Assembly (NCBI RefSeq): GCF_019947135.1
Contig: NZ_JAGSHT010000002.1
Coordinates: 372,001-436,000, forward strand
Direction: 5' to 3'
From: Occultella gossypii
GTDB taxonomy: Bacteria; Actinomycetota; Actinomycetes; Actinomycetales; Beutenbergiaceae
Length of the DNA stretch: 64,000 nt
This document shows, one piece after another, positions 8,847 to 18,075 of this stretch; position 1 is the first letter of the stretch, and the number at the start of each line of letters is the position of its first letter. The position numbers were made by a program, and so were the translations under genes. Under the pieces are notes generated by a model that ran no database searches, had not been told where the DNA came from, and saw only the letters and a list, made by a program, of their open reading frames with translations.

Positions 8847-9467
8847 ATGGCCAAGTACTTCGACGTCCACCCGGTCAACCCCCAGTCCCGGCTGATCCGG
8901 CAGGCCGTCGAGATCGTGCGTGAGGGCGGCCTGATCGCCTATCCGACGGACTCCTGCTACGCGCTCGGCGCCGCCCTGGGGAACCAGGCTGCGAAGGACC
9001 GGATCGTCGCGCTGCGGCACCTGGACGACAAGCACCACTTCACGTTGATGTGCGCGGACTTCGCCCAGCTCGGGCAGTTCGTCCACGTCGACAACGCGGT
9101 GTTCCGGGCTGTGAAGGCGAGCACGCCAGGGAGTTACACCTTCATCCTGCCGGCCACCAAGGAGGTGCCGCGGCGTCTCCTGCACCCGAAGAAGAAGACG
9201 GTGGGCGTTCGGATCCCGGACCACCCGGTGGCGCAAGCACTGCTCGCCGAGCTGGGCGAGCCGCTGCTGTCCTCCACGCTGCTGCTGCCCGGGCGGGACG
9301 AGCCGATGACAGACGGCTGGCAGATCAAGGACGAGCTCGACCATTCGCTCGACGCGGTGATCGACTCGGGGGAGTGCGGCGAGGTCCCCACCACCGTGGT
9401 GGACCTGTCCGAGGGGTACGCCGAGATCGCGCGCTACGGCGCCGGCGACCCCAGCCCGTTCGAGTGA
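8847..9467 (+). CDS. yciO: YciO-type member of the Sua5/YciO/YrdC family
   Basis: 206 residues, the same length as E. coli YciO and alignable with it throughout from memory: FDVHPVNPQSRLI at the start, YPTDSCYALG near residue 32, FTLMCADFAQL, PGSYTFILPATKEVPRRLL and VGVRIPDHP. The family binds RNA/nucleotide and includes threonylcarbamoyl-AMP synthases for the t6A tRNA modification. YciO is a weaker or accessory member, so a t6A role is not assured. It lies 23 bp after the aldolase gene and could be co-transcribed, but no functional link is apparent. Confidence 0.88.
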   Translation: MAKYFDVHPVNPQSRLIRQAVEIVREGGLIAYPTDSCYALGAALGNQAAKDRIVALRHLDDKHHFTLMCADFAQLGQFVHVDNAVFRAVKASTPGSYTFILPATKEVPRRLLHPKKKTVGVRIPDHPVAQALLAELGEPLLSSTLLLPGRDEPMTDGWQIKDELDHSLDAVIDSGECGEVPTTVVDLSEGYAEIARYGAGDPSPFE

Positions 9468-9545
9468 TATCCGGGCCGAAGACACGGATGTCGTAGGGTC
9501 CTGACACGCTCTCGAACATCGGTATCACAGGGTTCGGGAGGGTCG

Positions 9546-9971
9546 ATGACGGCTCACGTGGAGCAGTTGGAGGGCGAGCTCGCCCGGTTGGCGCAGGAGC
9601 TGACGGCGGTGCGGCCGGGGGAGTGCGCACTGTGTTACGTGCAGCGGATGCTCACGACCTTCGACTGCGACGGGACTTCGCGGTGGGGTCGCCGGTGGGC
9701 CGTGGAGGTCGGGGCCGCGGCGTCGGCCGGTGCGGAAGTCTCGTGGGCCGCAGGGCCATCGGGGCACCGTGATGCCCGGTCGGTGCCGGGGTGCGACTGT
9801 GACCTGTTCTGGTCGCGCTGGGAGCCCGTGGTCGAGGCCCCGACGGGTCGCCCCGCCTGGCCCGATCCCGAGCTCGGGTGCCCGGAGAGCGACGCTCACG
9901 GCGGCGTGCCGGGAGCAGCGGGGGCGGGCCTCAGGTGCCGGATCTGGCAACCGCGCCGGGATGGTGCTTGA
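9546..9971 (+). CDS. Small cysteine-rich DUF2695-like protein
   Basis: 141 residues from an ATG preceded by GGGAGGG. The recognisable part is residues 20-75: PGECALCYVQRML, DCDGTSRWGRRW, and later PGCDCDLFWSRWEPV. This pattern of CxxC and CDC cysteines around RW motifs resembles DUF2695 proteins, although I assign it from memory only. The last ~45 residues are Pro/Gly/Ala-rich and look like a divergent tail. No function is known. The following 183 bases to the MFS gene hold no other open frame I trust. Confidence 0.6.
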   Translation: MTAHVEQLEGELARLAQELTAVRPGECALCYVQRMLTTFDCDGTSRWGRRWAVEVGAAASAGAEVSWAAGPSGHRDARSVPGCDCDLFWSRWEPVVEAPTGRPAWPDPELGCPESDAHGGVPGAAGAGLRCRIWQPRRDGA

Positions 9972-10154
9972 CCTCAACCACGGTTCAGGCTTCAGCCTTG
10001 AGGTGAGCAATATTCGTCGGGCCCTCGATGGCCGCCGATGAGTTCGATGGGCCGTGCGGGTCTGTCGTGCTGTCGAGATTCACCACATCGGCACGTACGC
10101 GCCCCGTAACCCAGGTACGTCAACCCCGCTCACCGAGTCAGAGAGATATCCGAG

Positions 10155-11567
10155 ATGTCGAAGGCACGCTCCGTCACCACCGGCACGCGACTGCCCCGTG
10201 CGCTGAGCCCGTTCCGGCACTCCGCGTACCGGCGGCTCGGCCTGGCACTGTTCTTCTCGCTGATCATGAGCGGGCTCTGGATGGTCGCGATGGTCTGGGA
10301 GGTCATCCGGATCGACGGCGGCGCCCGGGACCTGTCCTTGGTCACCATGTGCGCGGCGATCGGGACGATCGTGCCGGCCCTGGCCGCCGGGGTGGTCGCG
10401 GACCGGGTGCCACAGAAGGTCATCCTGCTCGGCGTCGAGGCGGCCCACGTGACCCTGTTCGCCACCGCGGCATTCCTTGGCATCACCGGGCAGACCCAGC
10501 TGTGGCACCTGGCCGTGATCGCCTTCCTCGGCGGAGCCGCGATGGCCTTCTACTACCCGGCCTACTCCGCCTGGCTACCCGCCCTGGTGCCGGCTGAGGA
10601 ACTCCTCGCCGTGAACGGGTTCGAGGGCATGCTCCGCCCGTCGCTGCAACAGGCGGCCGGGCCCGCTCTGGCTGGCGTGGTGATCGGGGTCGCGTCCCCG
10701 GGGGCGGCGATGGCACTGGCCGCCCTGAGCGGCCTGATCGGGCTCGTGGCGCTCGGCACGGTGCCCCTGACACCCGTGCGCCGGGAGGGTGCCGAGGCCA
10801 CCGACGCGCCCCGTGAGCACCCGATCCGAACCATGTTCACCGACATCGCCGAGGGCTTCCGTTACTTCCTGGTGACGCCTTGGCTGCTCGCCACGCTCCT
10901 GTTCGCCTCCCTGATGATCCTGGTGATGATGGGCCCGTTGGAGGTCCTGATCCCGTTCCTGATCAAGGACCGGCTCGGCGGCGGCGCCGGCGATCACGCC
11001 CTCGTGCTCGCCGCCTTCGGCATCGGTGGGGCGCTCGGCTCGCTGGTGATGGCGTCACGACGGCTGCCTCGCCGCTACCTCACGGTGATGATCCTGCTCT
11101 GGGGCTTCGGCAGTCTGCCATTCGTCGCGATGGCCTACGCGACCGCCGTCTGGCAGATCATCGCGGCCGCGACGGTGCTGGGTGCGCTGTTCTCGGCCCC
11201 GATGGTGATCTGGGGCACGCTGCTGCAGCGCCGGGTGCCGCCGCACCTCCTCGGACGGGTCTCGAGCCTGGACTTCTTCGTCTCGATCTCGCTGATGCCG
11301 GTCTCGATGGCGTTGGCGGGTCCGGTTGCGGACCTGATCGGGCTGCGCGCCACGTTCATCGCCGCCGGGGTGCTGCCCGCCGTCTTCGCGGTGGCCGCGA
11401 TCCTGCTCGCCAAGTTGCCGCGCGACGAGCTGGCGAACCCCCTGGACATCACAGAGGCGGCCGCGGATGAAGCTGGATCCGACGATGACGAGGCGTCCGT
11501 GCAGTGCGCGGCGGACGCCCACTCCGAGGCAGGGCAGGAGTGCCTCGCGGGAGCGACGGACTCGTGA
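10155..11567 (+). CDS. MFS transporter, EntS-like exporter type
   Basis: 470 residues with about 12 predicted transmembrane helices. After a short basic N-terminus, helix 1 starts near residue 27 (LGLALFFSLIMSGLWMVAM). The MFS signature loop between helices 2 and 3 reads AGVVADRVPQKV near residue 77. The arrangement, with YYPAYSAWLPALVP after helix 4, resembles the drug/siderophore exporter branch that includes EntS. The final ~35 residues form a cytosolic acidic tail (DEAGSDDDEAS). The gene stands alone, convergent with the DUF1905 gene 15 bp away. The substrate is unknown. Confidence 0.85.
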   Translation: MSKARSVTTGTRLPRALSPFRHSAYRRLGLALFFSLIMSGLWMVAMVWEVIRIDGGARDLSLVTMCAAIGTIVPALAAGVVADRVPQKVILLGVEAAHVTLFATAAFLGITGQTQLWHLAVIAFLGGAAMAFYYPAYSAWLPALVPAEELLAVNGFEGMLRPSLQQAAGPALAGVVIGVASPGAAMALAALSGLIGLVALGTVPLTPVRREGAEATDAPREHPIRTMFTDIAEGFRYFLVTPWLLATLLFASLMILVMMGPLEVLIPFLIKDRLGGGAGDHALVLAAFGIGGALGSLVMASRRLPRRYLTVMILLWGFGSLPFVAMAYATAVWQIIAAATVLGALFSAPMVIWGTLLQRRVPPHLLGRVSSLDFFVSISLMPVSMALAGPVADLIGLRATFIAAGVLPAVFAVAAILLAKLPRDELANPLDITEAAADEAGSDDDEASVQCAADAHSEAGQECLAGATDS

Positions 11568-11582
11568 CTCTCGGCCTGCGCC

Positions 11583-11882
11583 TCAGCGCCAGCGCGACGA
11601 TGTCACCGTCATGCTGATCGTCACCACGTCGCCGTCGTCGAGTTCCTCGGCACGACGCACGGCGTCCTTGATCGGCACGATGTAGCCGCCGTTCTTCGGG
11701 AACAACGAGGTTGTGTACTGCGTATCGCCGATCCGTGCCTGCACCGGGATCATGCCCCAGCCGTACGTCACCTCACGCATGATCTCGCGCAGGAACTCGG
11801 CGCCCTCGTCATCGACCGTGACGAAGTGGAAGGGCGATGGACCCCGCCAGTACCAGATGTCGCCAGTCACCTCGAGATCCAT
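11583..11882 (-). CDS. DUF1905 domain protein
   Basis: 99 residues from the ATG at 11882 (MDLEVTGDIWYWRG); the longer in-frame start at 11948 runs into the neighbour's promoter. It shows the DUF1905 signature in order: FHFVTV, TYGWGMIPV, TTSLFPKNGGYIVPIKDAVRRAE and a closing DGDVVTISM. The fold is a small beta barrel of unknown biochemical role. Transcribed divergently from the YafY-type regulator, whose start is 92 bp away. Confidence 0.85.
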   Translation of the reverse strand: MDLEVTGDIWYWRGPSPFHFVTVDDEGAEFLREIMREVTYGWGMIPVQARIGDTQYTTSLFPKNGGYIVPIKDAVRRAEELDDGDVVTISMTVTSSRWR

Positions 11883-11974
11883 GCCTGCGAGGATAGGCTG
11901 GATTCCGGATGAACCGCTTCCGGAACACAGGATCGGAAGCCGACACATATTCGCCAGCGACGAGGGAACCCCGG

Positions 11975-12931
11975 GTGAACGGTGACGTCGACAGCCCCAC
12001 GGCGCGGGCGCTCCTGGCGCTGGAGCTGATCCAGGGCAACCCGGGAATCAGCGCGGACCGGTTGGGGGAGCGGCTCGGCGTCAGCGAGCGCGCCGCGCGC
12101 CGATACGTGTCGATCCTGCGCGATGCGGGAATCCCGATCGAGTCGAGTCGTGGCCCCTACGGCGGGTACCGGATGGGTCGTGGTGTCCGGCTGCCGCCGC
12201 TCACGTTCACGGCCACCGAGGTCCTCGCGCTCGTGATGGCGGTTCTCGACGGTCACCACGACGCCGGTGACCCGACCGCCCCGGTCGGCAGCGCCGTCGG
12301 GAAGATCATGCGCGCCCTGCCGGAGTCGGTGGCCGCCCAGGCCGAGGCGGTCCGGCGCAGCGCGGCGGCGGCCCCGGACCTGGCCGCCGCACGGCCCGAC
12401 CCGGGGACCACCAGTGCGCTGGTGCAGGCGATCTCACAGCAGCGGCGGGTGCGGCTGGAGTACCGCTCGGAGTCCGGGTCGCAGTGGGTGGCCGAGGTGG
12501 ATCCCTGGGCCGTGGTGGTGCGGCATGGGCGCTGGTACCTGCTCTGCCACTCCCATCCGGCCGACGCCCAGCGTGCCTATCGGATCGACCGGATCCTCGC
12601 CACCGAAGCCCTCGATGTCTCGTTCACACCGCCGGCCGACCTGGATCCCGTCGCGGCGCTCGAGGAGCACCTGGCCGTCGGCTGGGAGTATGAGGTCGAG
12701 GTGCTCATCGACGCCCCGATCGCAGCGGTGCGGCCGTGGATCCCACGTGCGCTCGGTCGCCTCGAGGAAGCGGGGGAACAGGCTACCCGCCTGGTCGGGA
12801 GCACCAGCGACCCGACCTGGTACGCCGCGCAACTGAGCGAACTGCCGATGACGTTCCGGGTCGCGCGAGGCACCGAGCTCAGCGAGGCCTGCCGGGCGAT
12901 CGGCCGGCGACTGCTCGACGCAGCACGCTGA
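11975..12931 (+). CDS. YafY-family HTH/WYL transcriptional regulator
   Basis: 318 residues from GTG 11975, chosen because GAGGGA lies about seven bases upstream; an ATG at 11909 would add 22 residues but has no ribosome-binding site. The N-terminal winged HTH (about 8-62) includes RLGERLGVSERAARRYVSILRDAG, followed by SSRGPYGGYRMGRG typical of the YafY group. The WYL domain follows (about 140-205, with WYLLCHSHPADA and RIDRI), and a C-terminal WCX-like region ends the protein. WYL domains sense nucleic acid or small ligands; the target here is unknown. The divergent DUF1905 gene is the closest candidate target. Confidence 0.85.
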   Translation: MNGDVDSPTARALLALELIQGNPGISADRLGERLGVSERAARRYVSILRDAGIPIESSRGPYGGYRMGRGVRLPPLTFTATEVLALVMAVLDGHHDAGDPTAPVGSAVGKIMRALPESVAAQAEAVRRSAAAAPDLAAARPDPGTTSALVQAISQQRRVRLEYRSESGSQWVAEVDPWAVVVRHGRWYLLCHSHPADAQRAYRIDRILATEALDVSFTPPADLDPVAALEEHLAVGWEYEVEVLIDAPIAAVRPWIPRALGRLEEAGEQATRLVGSTSDPTWYAAQLSELPMTFRVARGTELSEACRAIGRRLLDAAR

Positions 12932-12983
12932 CCGCCGGACCTGGCCGCACGAGCGAGCCACCGCCGTCGGGCAGTGCTCTTCG

Positions 12984-13562
12984 TCAGCCGGCGTGGCCGC
13001 TGACCGGTGTCCACCTGGCCGGCGGGTCCTCACCGACCCGGCCGTCGACCGCCTCGCGGATCAGGTCCGCGTGCCCGGTGTGTCGGCCGTACTCCTCGAT
13101 GAGGTCGAACAGGAGCCGGCGCAGGGTGGCGTGGCCCTCCGCGCCGAAGTCGAGGGCGGTCGGCTGGTCCAGCCCGCCACGCTCGAGCGCTGCCGCGATG
13201 CGTGCGTCCGAACGGGCCACGGCACCGTCCCAGAGGGCGTAGAGCTCGTCCGGGGTGTGCCCGGTGGGGTCGAGCGTGAATGCGTGGTACTCAGCATCCT
13301 CGGGCCAGATCGACTCCCACGGTTCGCCGATCGACACGCCGGTCAGCTTCACCGTGAACATCGAGTCCTCGTCCGCGGCGAGGTGCTTGAGCAGCCCGCC
13401 GAGGGTGAGGGCCGAGGAGGGTATCCGGTGGGTGAGACCGGCCTCGTCGAGGTCGTCGGCCTTCCATCGGAACGTCGTGCGCAGGCGCTTCAGGGTACCG
13501 AGCAGGTGCTCGACCTCGGTGCCGGCGAGCGGCGGTTCCCAGGGGTAGTCAGCAGTGGTCAT
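12984..13562 (-). CDS. DinB-superfamily protein (DUF664, mycothiol-transferase type)
   Basis: 192 residues from the ATG at 13562 (MTTADYPWEPPLAGTE). The four-helix DinB fold is indicated by LGGLLKHLAADED near the middle and RHTGHADLIREAVDG near the C-terminus; these histidines form the usual metal site. Actinobacterial DUF664 members are probable mycothiol-dependent transferases. The N-terminal stretch EHLLGTLKRLRTTFRWKADDL matches the family. Isolated gene; the VOC/PCD-like gene diverges from it 106 bp away. Confidence 0.82.
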   Translation of the reverse strand: MTTADYPWEPPLAGTEVEHLLGTLKRLRTTFRWKADDLDEAGLTHRIPSSALTLGGLLKHLAADEDSMFTVKLTGVSIGEPWESIWPEDAEYHAFTLDPTGHTPDELYALWDGAVARSDARIAAALERGGLDQPTALDFGAEGHATLRRLLFDLIEEYGRHTGHADLIREAVDGRVGEDPPARWTPVSGHAG

Positions 13563-13668
13563 ACCCGGCAGGCTAGGTGGGGATCCGGACGTTCGTCGTC
13601 CGCCACTGGCTCTATGGTCGGAACCGGTGACGGTGGGGTAACCGTCGAACACGGCGCGGGAGACAACC

Positions 13669-14919
13669 ATGGCTCAGGTCGACACATCGGGGTTCCGTGA
13701 CGCGGAGGGCACCCCGGACTGGCGGGTGGTCGACGGCCACCCGAGCACCTGGTTCGAGGCGCCGTCCCTGTCGGCAGGGGCGGAGCTGGTCGCGCGGATC
13801 GTGAGCGTGGCGGCGGGCGCCGCGGTGGCGATCGACCTGCGGGCCGGGGGAGTGCGCGTTCGCCTCGGGGGGCGGTCAGGGGCATTCACCGGCGAGGACG
13901 CCGAGGTTGCCCGGGCGGTCTCGGCGGCCGCTCGGGACCTCGCGCTGGTGGCCGACCCGGCGGCACTCCAAGCGGTTCGGCTCGTCATCGACGCGTCGGA
14001 CCGCGCGACCGTGCTTCCGTTCTGGCGAACCGTGCTCGGCTACGGGGCCGATGGCGAGGACGCTCTGGCCGACCCGCTCGGGCGTTGGCCGGTCGTCTCG
14101 TTCGCACCGCAGGACCCGCTGCGGCCCTTGCGCAATCGCATGCACGTCGATGTCGTCCGCGTCGCCGAGTCGGTGACGGCCGCCCGCGAGGTGACCGGGC
14201 AGGTGCCCCACGGTCCCTTCGGCCTCGCGCTCGCCGACCCCGACGGCAACGTGGTCGACCTCGTTCCCGGCGGCAACCTCGGCGACCGACCCGAGACCTC
14301 CGACTGGCGGGCGATCTTCGGCGCGATGACGCACTACCGCACCGACTCGCTGGTACAGGGGAGCGCACTCGCCACGGCCGTCGCCACCCTCGCCGACGAG
14401 GCCGGCGAACCGCTGCTCGTGGACCTGCAGCCCGACGGTGTGACGATCGACAGCGGTAAGGACCAGTTCGAGGACGCCGACGGCGGGACTCGCGCCGCGT
14501 TCGTCGAACTCGCCGCCGCGATCCAGGCCGCGGCCCGTGACCTCGGGCTGACCGCCGCCCCCGACCAGGTGGGCTTCGTGCAGTACGGCATCGACGCCGT
14601 CGACATCCCCGCCACGCGGGCGTTCTGGACGGCCACGCTTGGCTACCGACCGGACCCACGTGCGCACCTCACCGACATCTACGACCCGCGCCGGCTCAAC
14701 CCCGTCCTGTTCTTCCAGGATCTCGATCCCGCCGATGTGGAGCGTCGCCGTCAGCGCGACCGGCTCCACCTCGACGTGTTCGTGCCACGCGACCTGGCCG
14801 AGGCCCGGGTCGAGACCGCGGTCACCTCGGGCGGGCGAATCGTAGGGGAGCAGGACGGACGATGGACGGTTGCCGATCCGGAGGGGAACGAGCTCACCTT
14901 CCGCGCGGACGGGGCCTGA
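13669..14919 (+). CDS. Tandem-duplicated pterin-dehydratase-like/VOC protein
   Basis: 416 residues that read as two copies of the same two-domain unit. Each unit has a pterin-4a-carbinolamine-dehydratase-like segment opening with DWR (residues 17-95 and 212-295) followed by a glyoxalase/VOC segment (102-200 and 303-413). The dehydratase-like parts keep the fold signature (VRVRLGG, FTGEDAEVARAVSAAA) but lack the catalytic His pair, so they are probably structural or ligand-binding. The VOC parts show LPFWRTVLGYG/RAFWTATLGYR, MHVDV/LHLDV and ADPDGNVVDL/ADPEGNELTF. His159/His367 and the late acidic residues could make metal sites. Substrate unknown; detoxification or antibiotic binding are family possibilities only. 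Confidence 0.75.
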   Translation: MAQVDTSGFRDAEGTPDWRVVDGHPSTWFEAPSLSAGAELVARIVSVAAGAAVAIDLRAGGVRVRLGGRSGAFTGEDAEVARAVSAAARDLALVADPAALQAVRLVIDASDRATVLPFWRTVLGYGADGEDALADPLGRWPVVSFAPQDPLRPLRNRMHVDVVRVAESVTAAREVTGQVPHGPFGLALADPDGNVVDLVPGGNLGDRPETSDWRAIFGAMTHYRTDSLVQGSALATAVATLADEAGEPLLVDLQPDGVTIDSGKDQFEDADGGTRAAFVELAAAIQAAARDLGLTAAPDQVGFVQYGIDAVDIPATRAFWTATLGYRPDPRAHLTDIYDPRRLNPVLFFQDLDPADVERRRQRDRLHLDVFVPRDLAEARVETAVTSGGRIVGEQDGRWTVADPEGNELTFRADGA

Positions 14920-14943
14920 TCACCGTTGTGACCAGAGGGTCGC

Positions 14944-15297
14944 TCAGGCTTCGATCTGCGCCTGGCGGGCCCGGACCAGCGCGCGGACTACGGCGTCGGG
15001 CAGCGGGTGCTCGGGCTGGTAGCGGATGGTTCCCTTGTCGAGCCCGATGCCGGGATGCTCCGCCAGGGCGTCCGCGACCGCGGACACCGCGGCCGGGCTG
15101 AACGGATAGACACCGATGTGCTTCTTCGCTCGCATCACCGACACCAAGGGCTTGCCCCGGTGGACGAGCGCGGGCATCCCGTAGCCGAGGCCCTGCTCGG
15201 CGTCCGGTACCTGCTCGCGCGCAATCTCGTAGATGCGTTCGACGGACGGACGGTCGCCGGGATCGAGCCCGGCCAGCAGGTCATCGACGGTGCCCAT
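14944..15297 (-). CDS. DUF1801 (YdhG-like) protein
   Basis: 117 residues. The DUF1801 pattern is clear: IYEIAREQVPDAEQGLGYGMPALVHRG in the first half, then KKHIGVYPFSPAAV and DKGTIRYQPEHPLPDAVV. Members are small cytosolic proteins; some Bacillus relatives are reported frataxin-like. No metal ligands can be assigned with confidence here. Convergent with the VOC/PCD-like gene, 24 bp apart. Confidence 0.85.
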   Translation of the reverse strand: MGTVDDLLAGLDPGDRPSVERIYEIAREQVPDAEQGLGYGMPALVHRGKPLVSVMRAKKHIGVYPFSPAAVSAVADALAEHPGIGLDKGTIRYQPEHPLPDAVVRALVRARQAQIEA

Positions 15298-15386
15298 GTC
15301 TCATCCTGCCACCGTGACGAAGGAGGGCATCGTGCCGGAGGCGGCAGGTCCGTCCCATGGGAAGTGGCTGGCGCTAGGCTCCCACC

Positions 15387-17270
15387 GTGGCCGACGCCGA
15401 TATCGAGTCCATCGACCTCATCGCACGGATTCCCGACTTCCTCCAGACGCTCGCGCGCCTCGACTCCTCGATGCCTGCCAGCATCGAGCAGGCCCTCGCA
15501 GACGCCGGTCTGGACGAGGTCGCGGACCGGGATCCGCGCCGTAATGCTGTGCGGCGACACCAGCACATCGGATTCGATCGGTCTGGGGACGACGATCCGG
15601 ACGCCTTCCAGCGTCGTCTTCGCGGCGCGATCACACGCAAGGTCGGCAAGCCGTCCGGCACCGACAAGCGATGGGACGTGGGCGGTTGGGCGGTCCTGGC
15701 GTCCTGCCGCGCCAGGTCGGTCTCGCTGAGCCTGCACGCCCAGTTCTCCATGTCGGACCTGCGTCGAGCGGCCGGTGCCTGGCTGGCCGGTGCCGAGGTC
15801 GGGCAGTGGCTCGTCGAGCACGGGTTCGTCGACGCCGACGCGAGGCCGGACGACGAGGGTCGTTGGCCGCGCTCGGAGCACAGCCTGACCCGGGCGTTCG
15901 TCACGTCCCGCGCAACGGGGGAGACGCGGGTGCACTTCTTCATGGAGCCAGGCATCCGGCCACCGGGAGCGAAGTCGGCGAACGACGACGAACGGTTCCA
16001 GCAGACGTTGGAGTTCCTGGGCGAGATCCCCGGTGCGGCCTCCACGGGAGGCACCTGGCGCCGGAACAGCCGCTCCTTCTCGATCCGCCGGATGCGAAGC
16101 TACACGCGCTCGATCGACTTCGGCGACGCGCCCGAGGGGCGGGTCGTCGCACCGTTCGGGGGCACCACCGTGACGATCGATGCCACGCCCGAACCAGTGC
16201 CTCGCGAGGCTGCTTCGCTGTTGCGCCGGCTCTCGGACCTGCGTGGACTCCCGTTCGAGGAAGTCCGGAGCCGGTTGATCGCCGAGGGGGTGGTCACGCA
16301 GGCGCCGACACGGGAGCTGCCCGGGACCGTGGCCCTGCTGGACATGCTCGGACGGGATGTCGAGTTCGGCCTCGTCGACGGGCGCGTGGCCCGCTCGATC
16401 GTCCAGGTCGCACCGGAGTCGAAGGACGCCCGGGAGGCCATCTCGACGGCCTTCACCGAGGCGTTCGGAGAGCCGGCCGCCCTCTGGACCTGGGCCGTGG
16501 GACCGACGGTCACCTCGTTCGCGAACCTGAAGACGGGCCCGCCGGGCTTCGAACGCTACCGGGCGCAGGTGGCTGAGCCGACGAGCGCTCTGTTGGCCGC
16601 GGCTCGGTCGTGGCTGCTCGCGGATGAGGCACTCGGGCACCACGAGGTGCGCGACGACTGGCACGGCCGGTGTCTCGGCGCCGCCATCTCCGGCGAGGTG
16701 GTACCCGCCGTCGTCACCGGCCAGCCGATCTGGCGCGTGGACGACCGCCTGTTGTGGCTGGAGGCGAACCGGCTCGTCGGCGCGCTCAGGCCGAACTGGC
16801 CCAGCTGGGCCACCACCCTGACTGGTGGTGCGACGACGGCACCGATCTCCGGTGTGGACCTGGCTCGGTTCGCGCACCTCATGTCCGGCTGGCGTGCGCC
16901 GGGTACCGCGGAAGTCGTTGCCGCCGTCACCGAGCTCGGCTGGGCCACGGGCGATCCCGACACTCTCACACGGTCCCGCAACGGAGCCCTCACCGTTGGG
17001 TTGCGGCGGCCGGCGGAGGGCAGCATCTTCCTGGCACCGCGCGAGGTCGGGGGGCCACTCAGGGCGTGGACGCTCACGGTGGCGCGAAACTCGGACGCGG
17101 CCTCGACGACCGCGGCACGCGACGACCTGCACCGAGCGCTGGCTCCGTATCGGGACACCGGGCGGCCGAAGGGCTGGCGGATCGGCGCGTTCCTCGTGGT
17201 CTGTGAGGAACACCGCTACCGGCATCTGCCGGCGCTGAGCCTGAGGGGGAGCGTCTCCCTACCTCGATGA
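15387..17270 (+). CDS. Unrecognised 627-residue protein
   Basis: I do not recognise this family. It is an uninterrupted frame from GTG 15387 with good codon use. There is no signal peptide and no membrane segment. It has several Trp-rich beta-like stretches (KRWDVGGWAVLASC, WRVDDRLLWLEANRLVG, WRIGAFLVVCEEHRYRHLP). A repeated theme of a short helical DLxxRLxxLxGL segment followed by a Trp-rich strand, near residues 15, 285 and 505, suggests three related modules, as in some actinobacterial DUF proteins. No catalytic motif was found. It stands alone, in an accessory region, and diverges from the DUF1801 gene. Confidence 0.7.
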   Translation: MADADIESIDLIARIPDFLQTLARLDSSMPASIEQALADAGLDEVADRDPRRNAVRRHQHIGFDRSGDDDPDAFQRRLRGAITRKVGKPSGTDKRWDVGGWAVLASCRARSVSLSLHAQFSMSDLRRAAGAWLAGAEVGQWLVEHGFVDADARPDDEGRWPRSEHSLTRAFVTSRATGETRVHFFMEPGIRPPGAKSANDDERFQQTLEFLGEIPGAASTGGTWRRNSRSFSIRRMRSYTRSIDFGDAPEGRVVAPFGGTTVTIDATPEPVPREAASLLRRLSDLRGLPFEEVRSRLIAEGVVTQAPTRELPGTVALLDMLGRDVEFGLVDGRVARSIVQVAPESKDAREAISTAFTEAFGEPAALWTWAVGPTVTSFANLKTGPPGFERYRAQVAEPTSALLAAARSWLLADEALGHHEVRDDWHGRCLGAAISGEVVPAVVTGQPIWRVDDRLLWLEANRLVGALRPNWPSWATTLTGGATTAPISGVDLARFAHLMSGWRAPGTAEVVAAVTELGWATGDPDTLTRSRNGALTVGLRRPAEGSIFLAPREVGGPLRAWTLTVARNSDAASTTAARDDLHRALAPYRDTGRPKGWRIGAFLVVCEEHRYRHLPALSLRGSVSLPR

Positions 17271-17316
17271 GTGCAGGACCGGGGTCGACGGCGTCCGTCC
17301 GGTCTCGCTTCGCCGC

Positions 17317-18075
17317 TCAGTCGGTGCCGGTCCGATCCGGCACCACCGCGGACACCGCTAGCATCGTGGGGATCGTGGCGAACCAGCGCTCGTAGGCGCT
17401 CCATTGGTCGTCGGAGCGTGCGTGACGAGGCAGGGTGGGCGGCTCGACGAGCCGGCGCACCAGGAGTCCGTGCCGTGAGAGCACCTCGACGTAATCCTCG
17501 AGCGGCCGGTGATAGTGCTGGTGGCCGCCGAACGACTCGACCCACCATTGTGCCGGTTCGCGGTATCCGGTGACCGTGCGTGACCACGGGGGAGGACTGT
17601 CGCTGGGAGAGGGGGCCTGGTTGTAGAAGGCCGGGTGCAGGATCGTGAACACGAACCGCCCCCCAGGTCGCAGCGCCTTCGCCACGGCGGTGATGATGGG
17701 ATCCAGGACCGGGAGGTCCATCAGGACCATGTGGCAGACGACAGCGTCGTAGGCGCTGTCCTCCACCGGCACCTCGGCGGCGAGGTCGCGAACCTCGAAC
17801 CCGACGTCCGGGTGGTTCCGCCGGGCGGTCTCGATCAGGGCGGCACTGCCGTCCACGCCATCGACGGCCGCGCCGTTGTCGTTGAGCAGGCCGGCGAGCC
17901 AGCCGTGCCCGCAGCCGAGGTCCCAGATCCGCTTGCCGGTCACGTCGCCGATCTCCTCGGCAAGGAACGGGGCGAGCCGGCGGTAGAAGGAGTCCGCGTG
18001 ACCACCGATCGTCGCTGCGTACGCGGCGGCTATCGCATCCCATCGGACACGGTCGGCGTGGGAGTCGGCTGCCAT
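17317..18075 (-). CDS. Class I SAM-dependent methyltransferase (UbiE/Methyltransf_11 type)
   Basis: 252 residues from the ATG at 18075 (MAADSHADRVRWDAIA). The motif I sequence RIWDLGCGHGWLAGLL is a good SAM-binding loop. GVDGSAALIETAR (post I), DAVVCHMVLMDL (motif II) and LRPGGRFVFTILHPAF (motif III) follow in order. The C-terminal substrate region (HQHYHRPLEDYVEVLSRHGL) resembles small-molecule methyltransferases. The substrate is unknown. It runs toward the 627-residue gene, ending 46 bp from it, and is divergent from the secreted-protein gene. Confidence 0.88.
   Translation of the reverse strand: MAADSHADRVRWDAIAAAYAATIGGHADSFYRRLAPFLAEEIGDVTGKRIWDLGCGHGWLAGLLNDNGAAVDGVDGSAALIETARRNHPDVGFEVRDLAAEVPVEDSAYDAVVCHMVLMDLPVLDPIITAVAKALRPGGRFVFTILHPAFYNQAPSPSDSPPPWSRTVTGYREPAQWWVESFGGHQHYHRPLEDYVEVLSRHGLLVRRLVEPPTLPRHARSDDQWSAYERWFATIPTMLAVSAVVPDRTGTD

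Noticed and set aside
17216-18043. 275-codon minus frame overlapping the methyltransferase
   Set aside because: Arg-rich shadow frame; the real methyltransferase frame has all SAM motifs.
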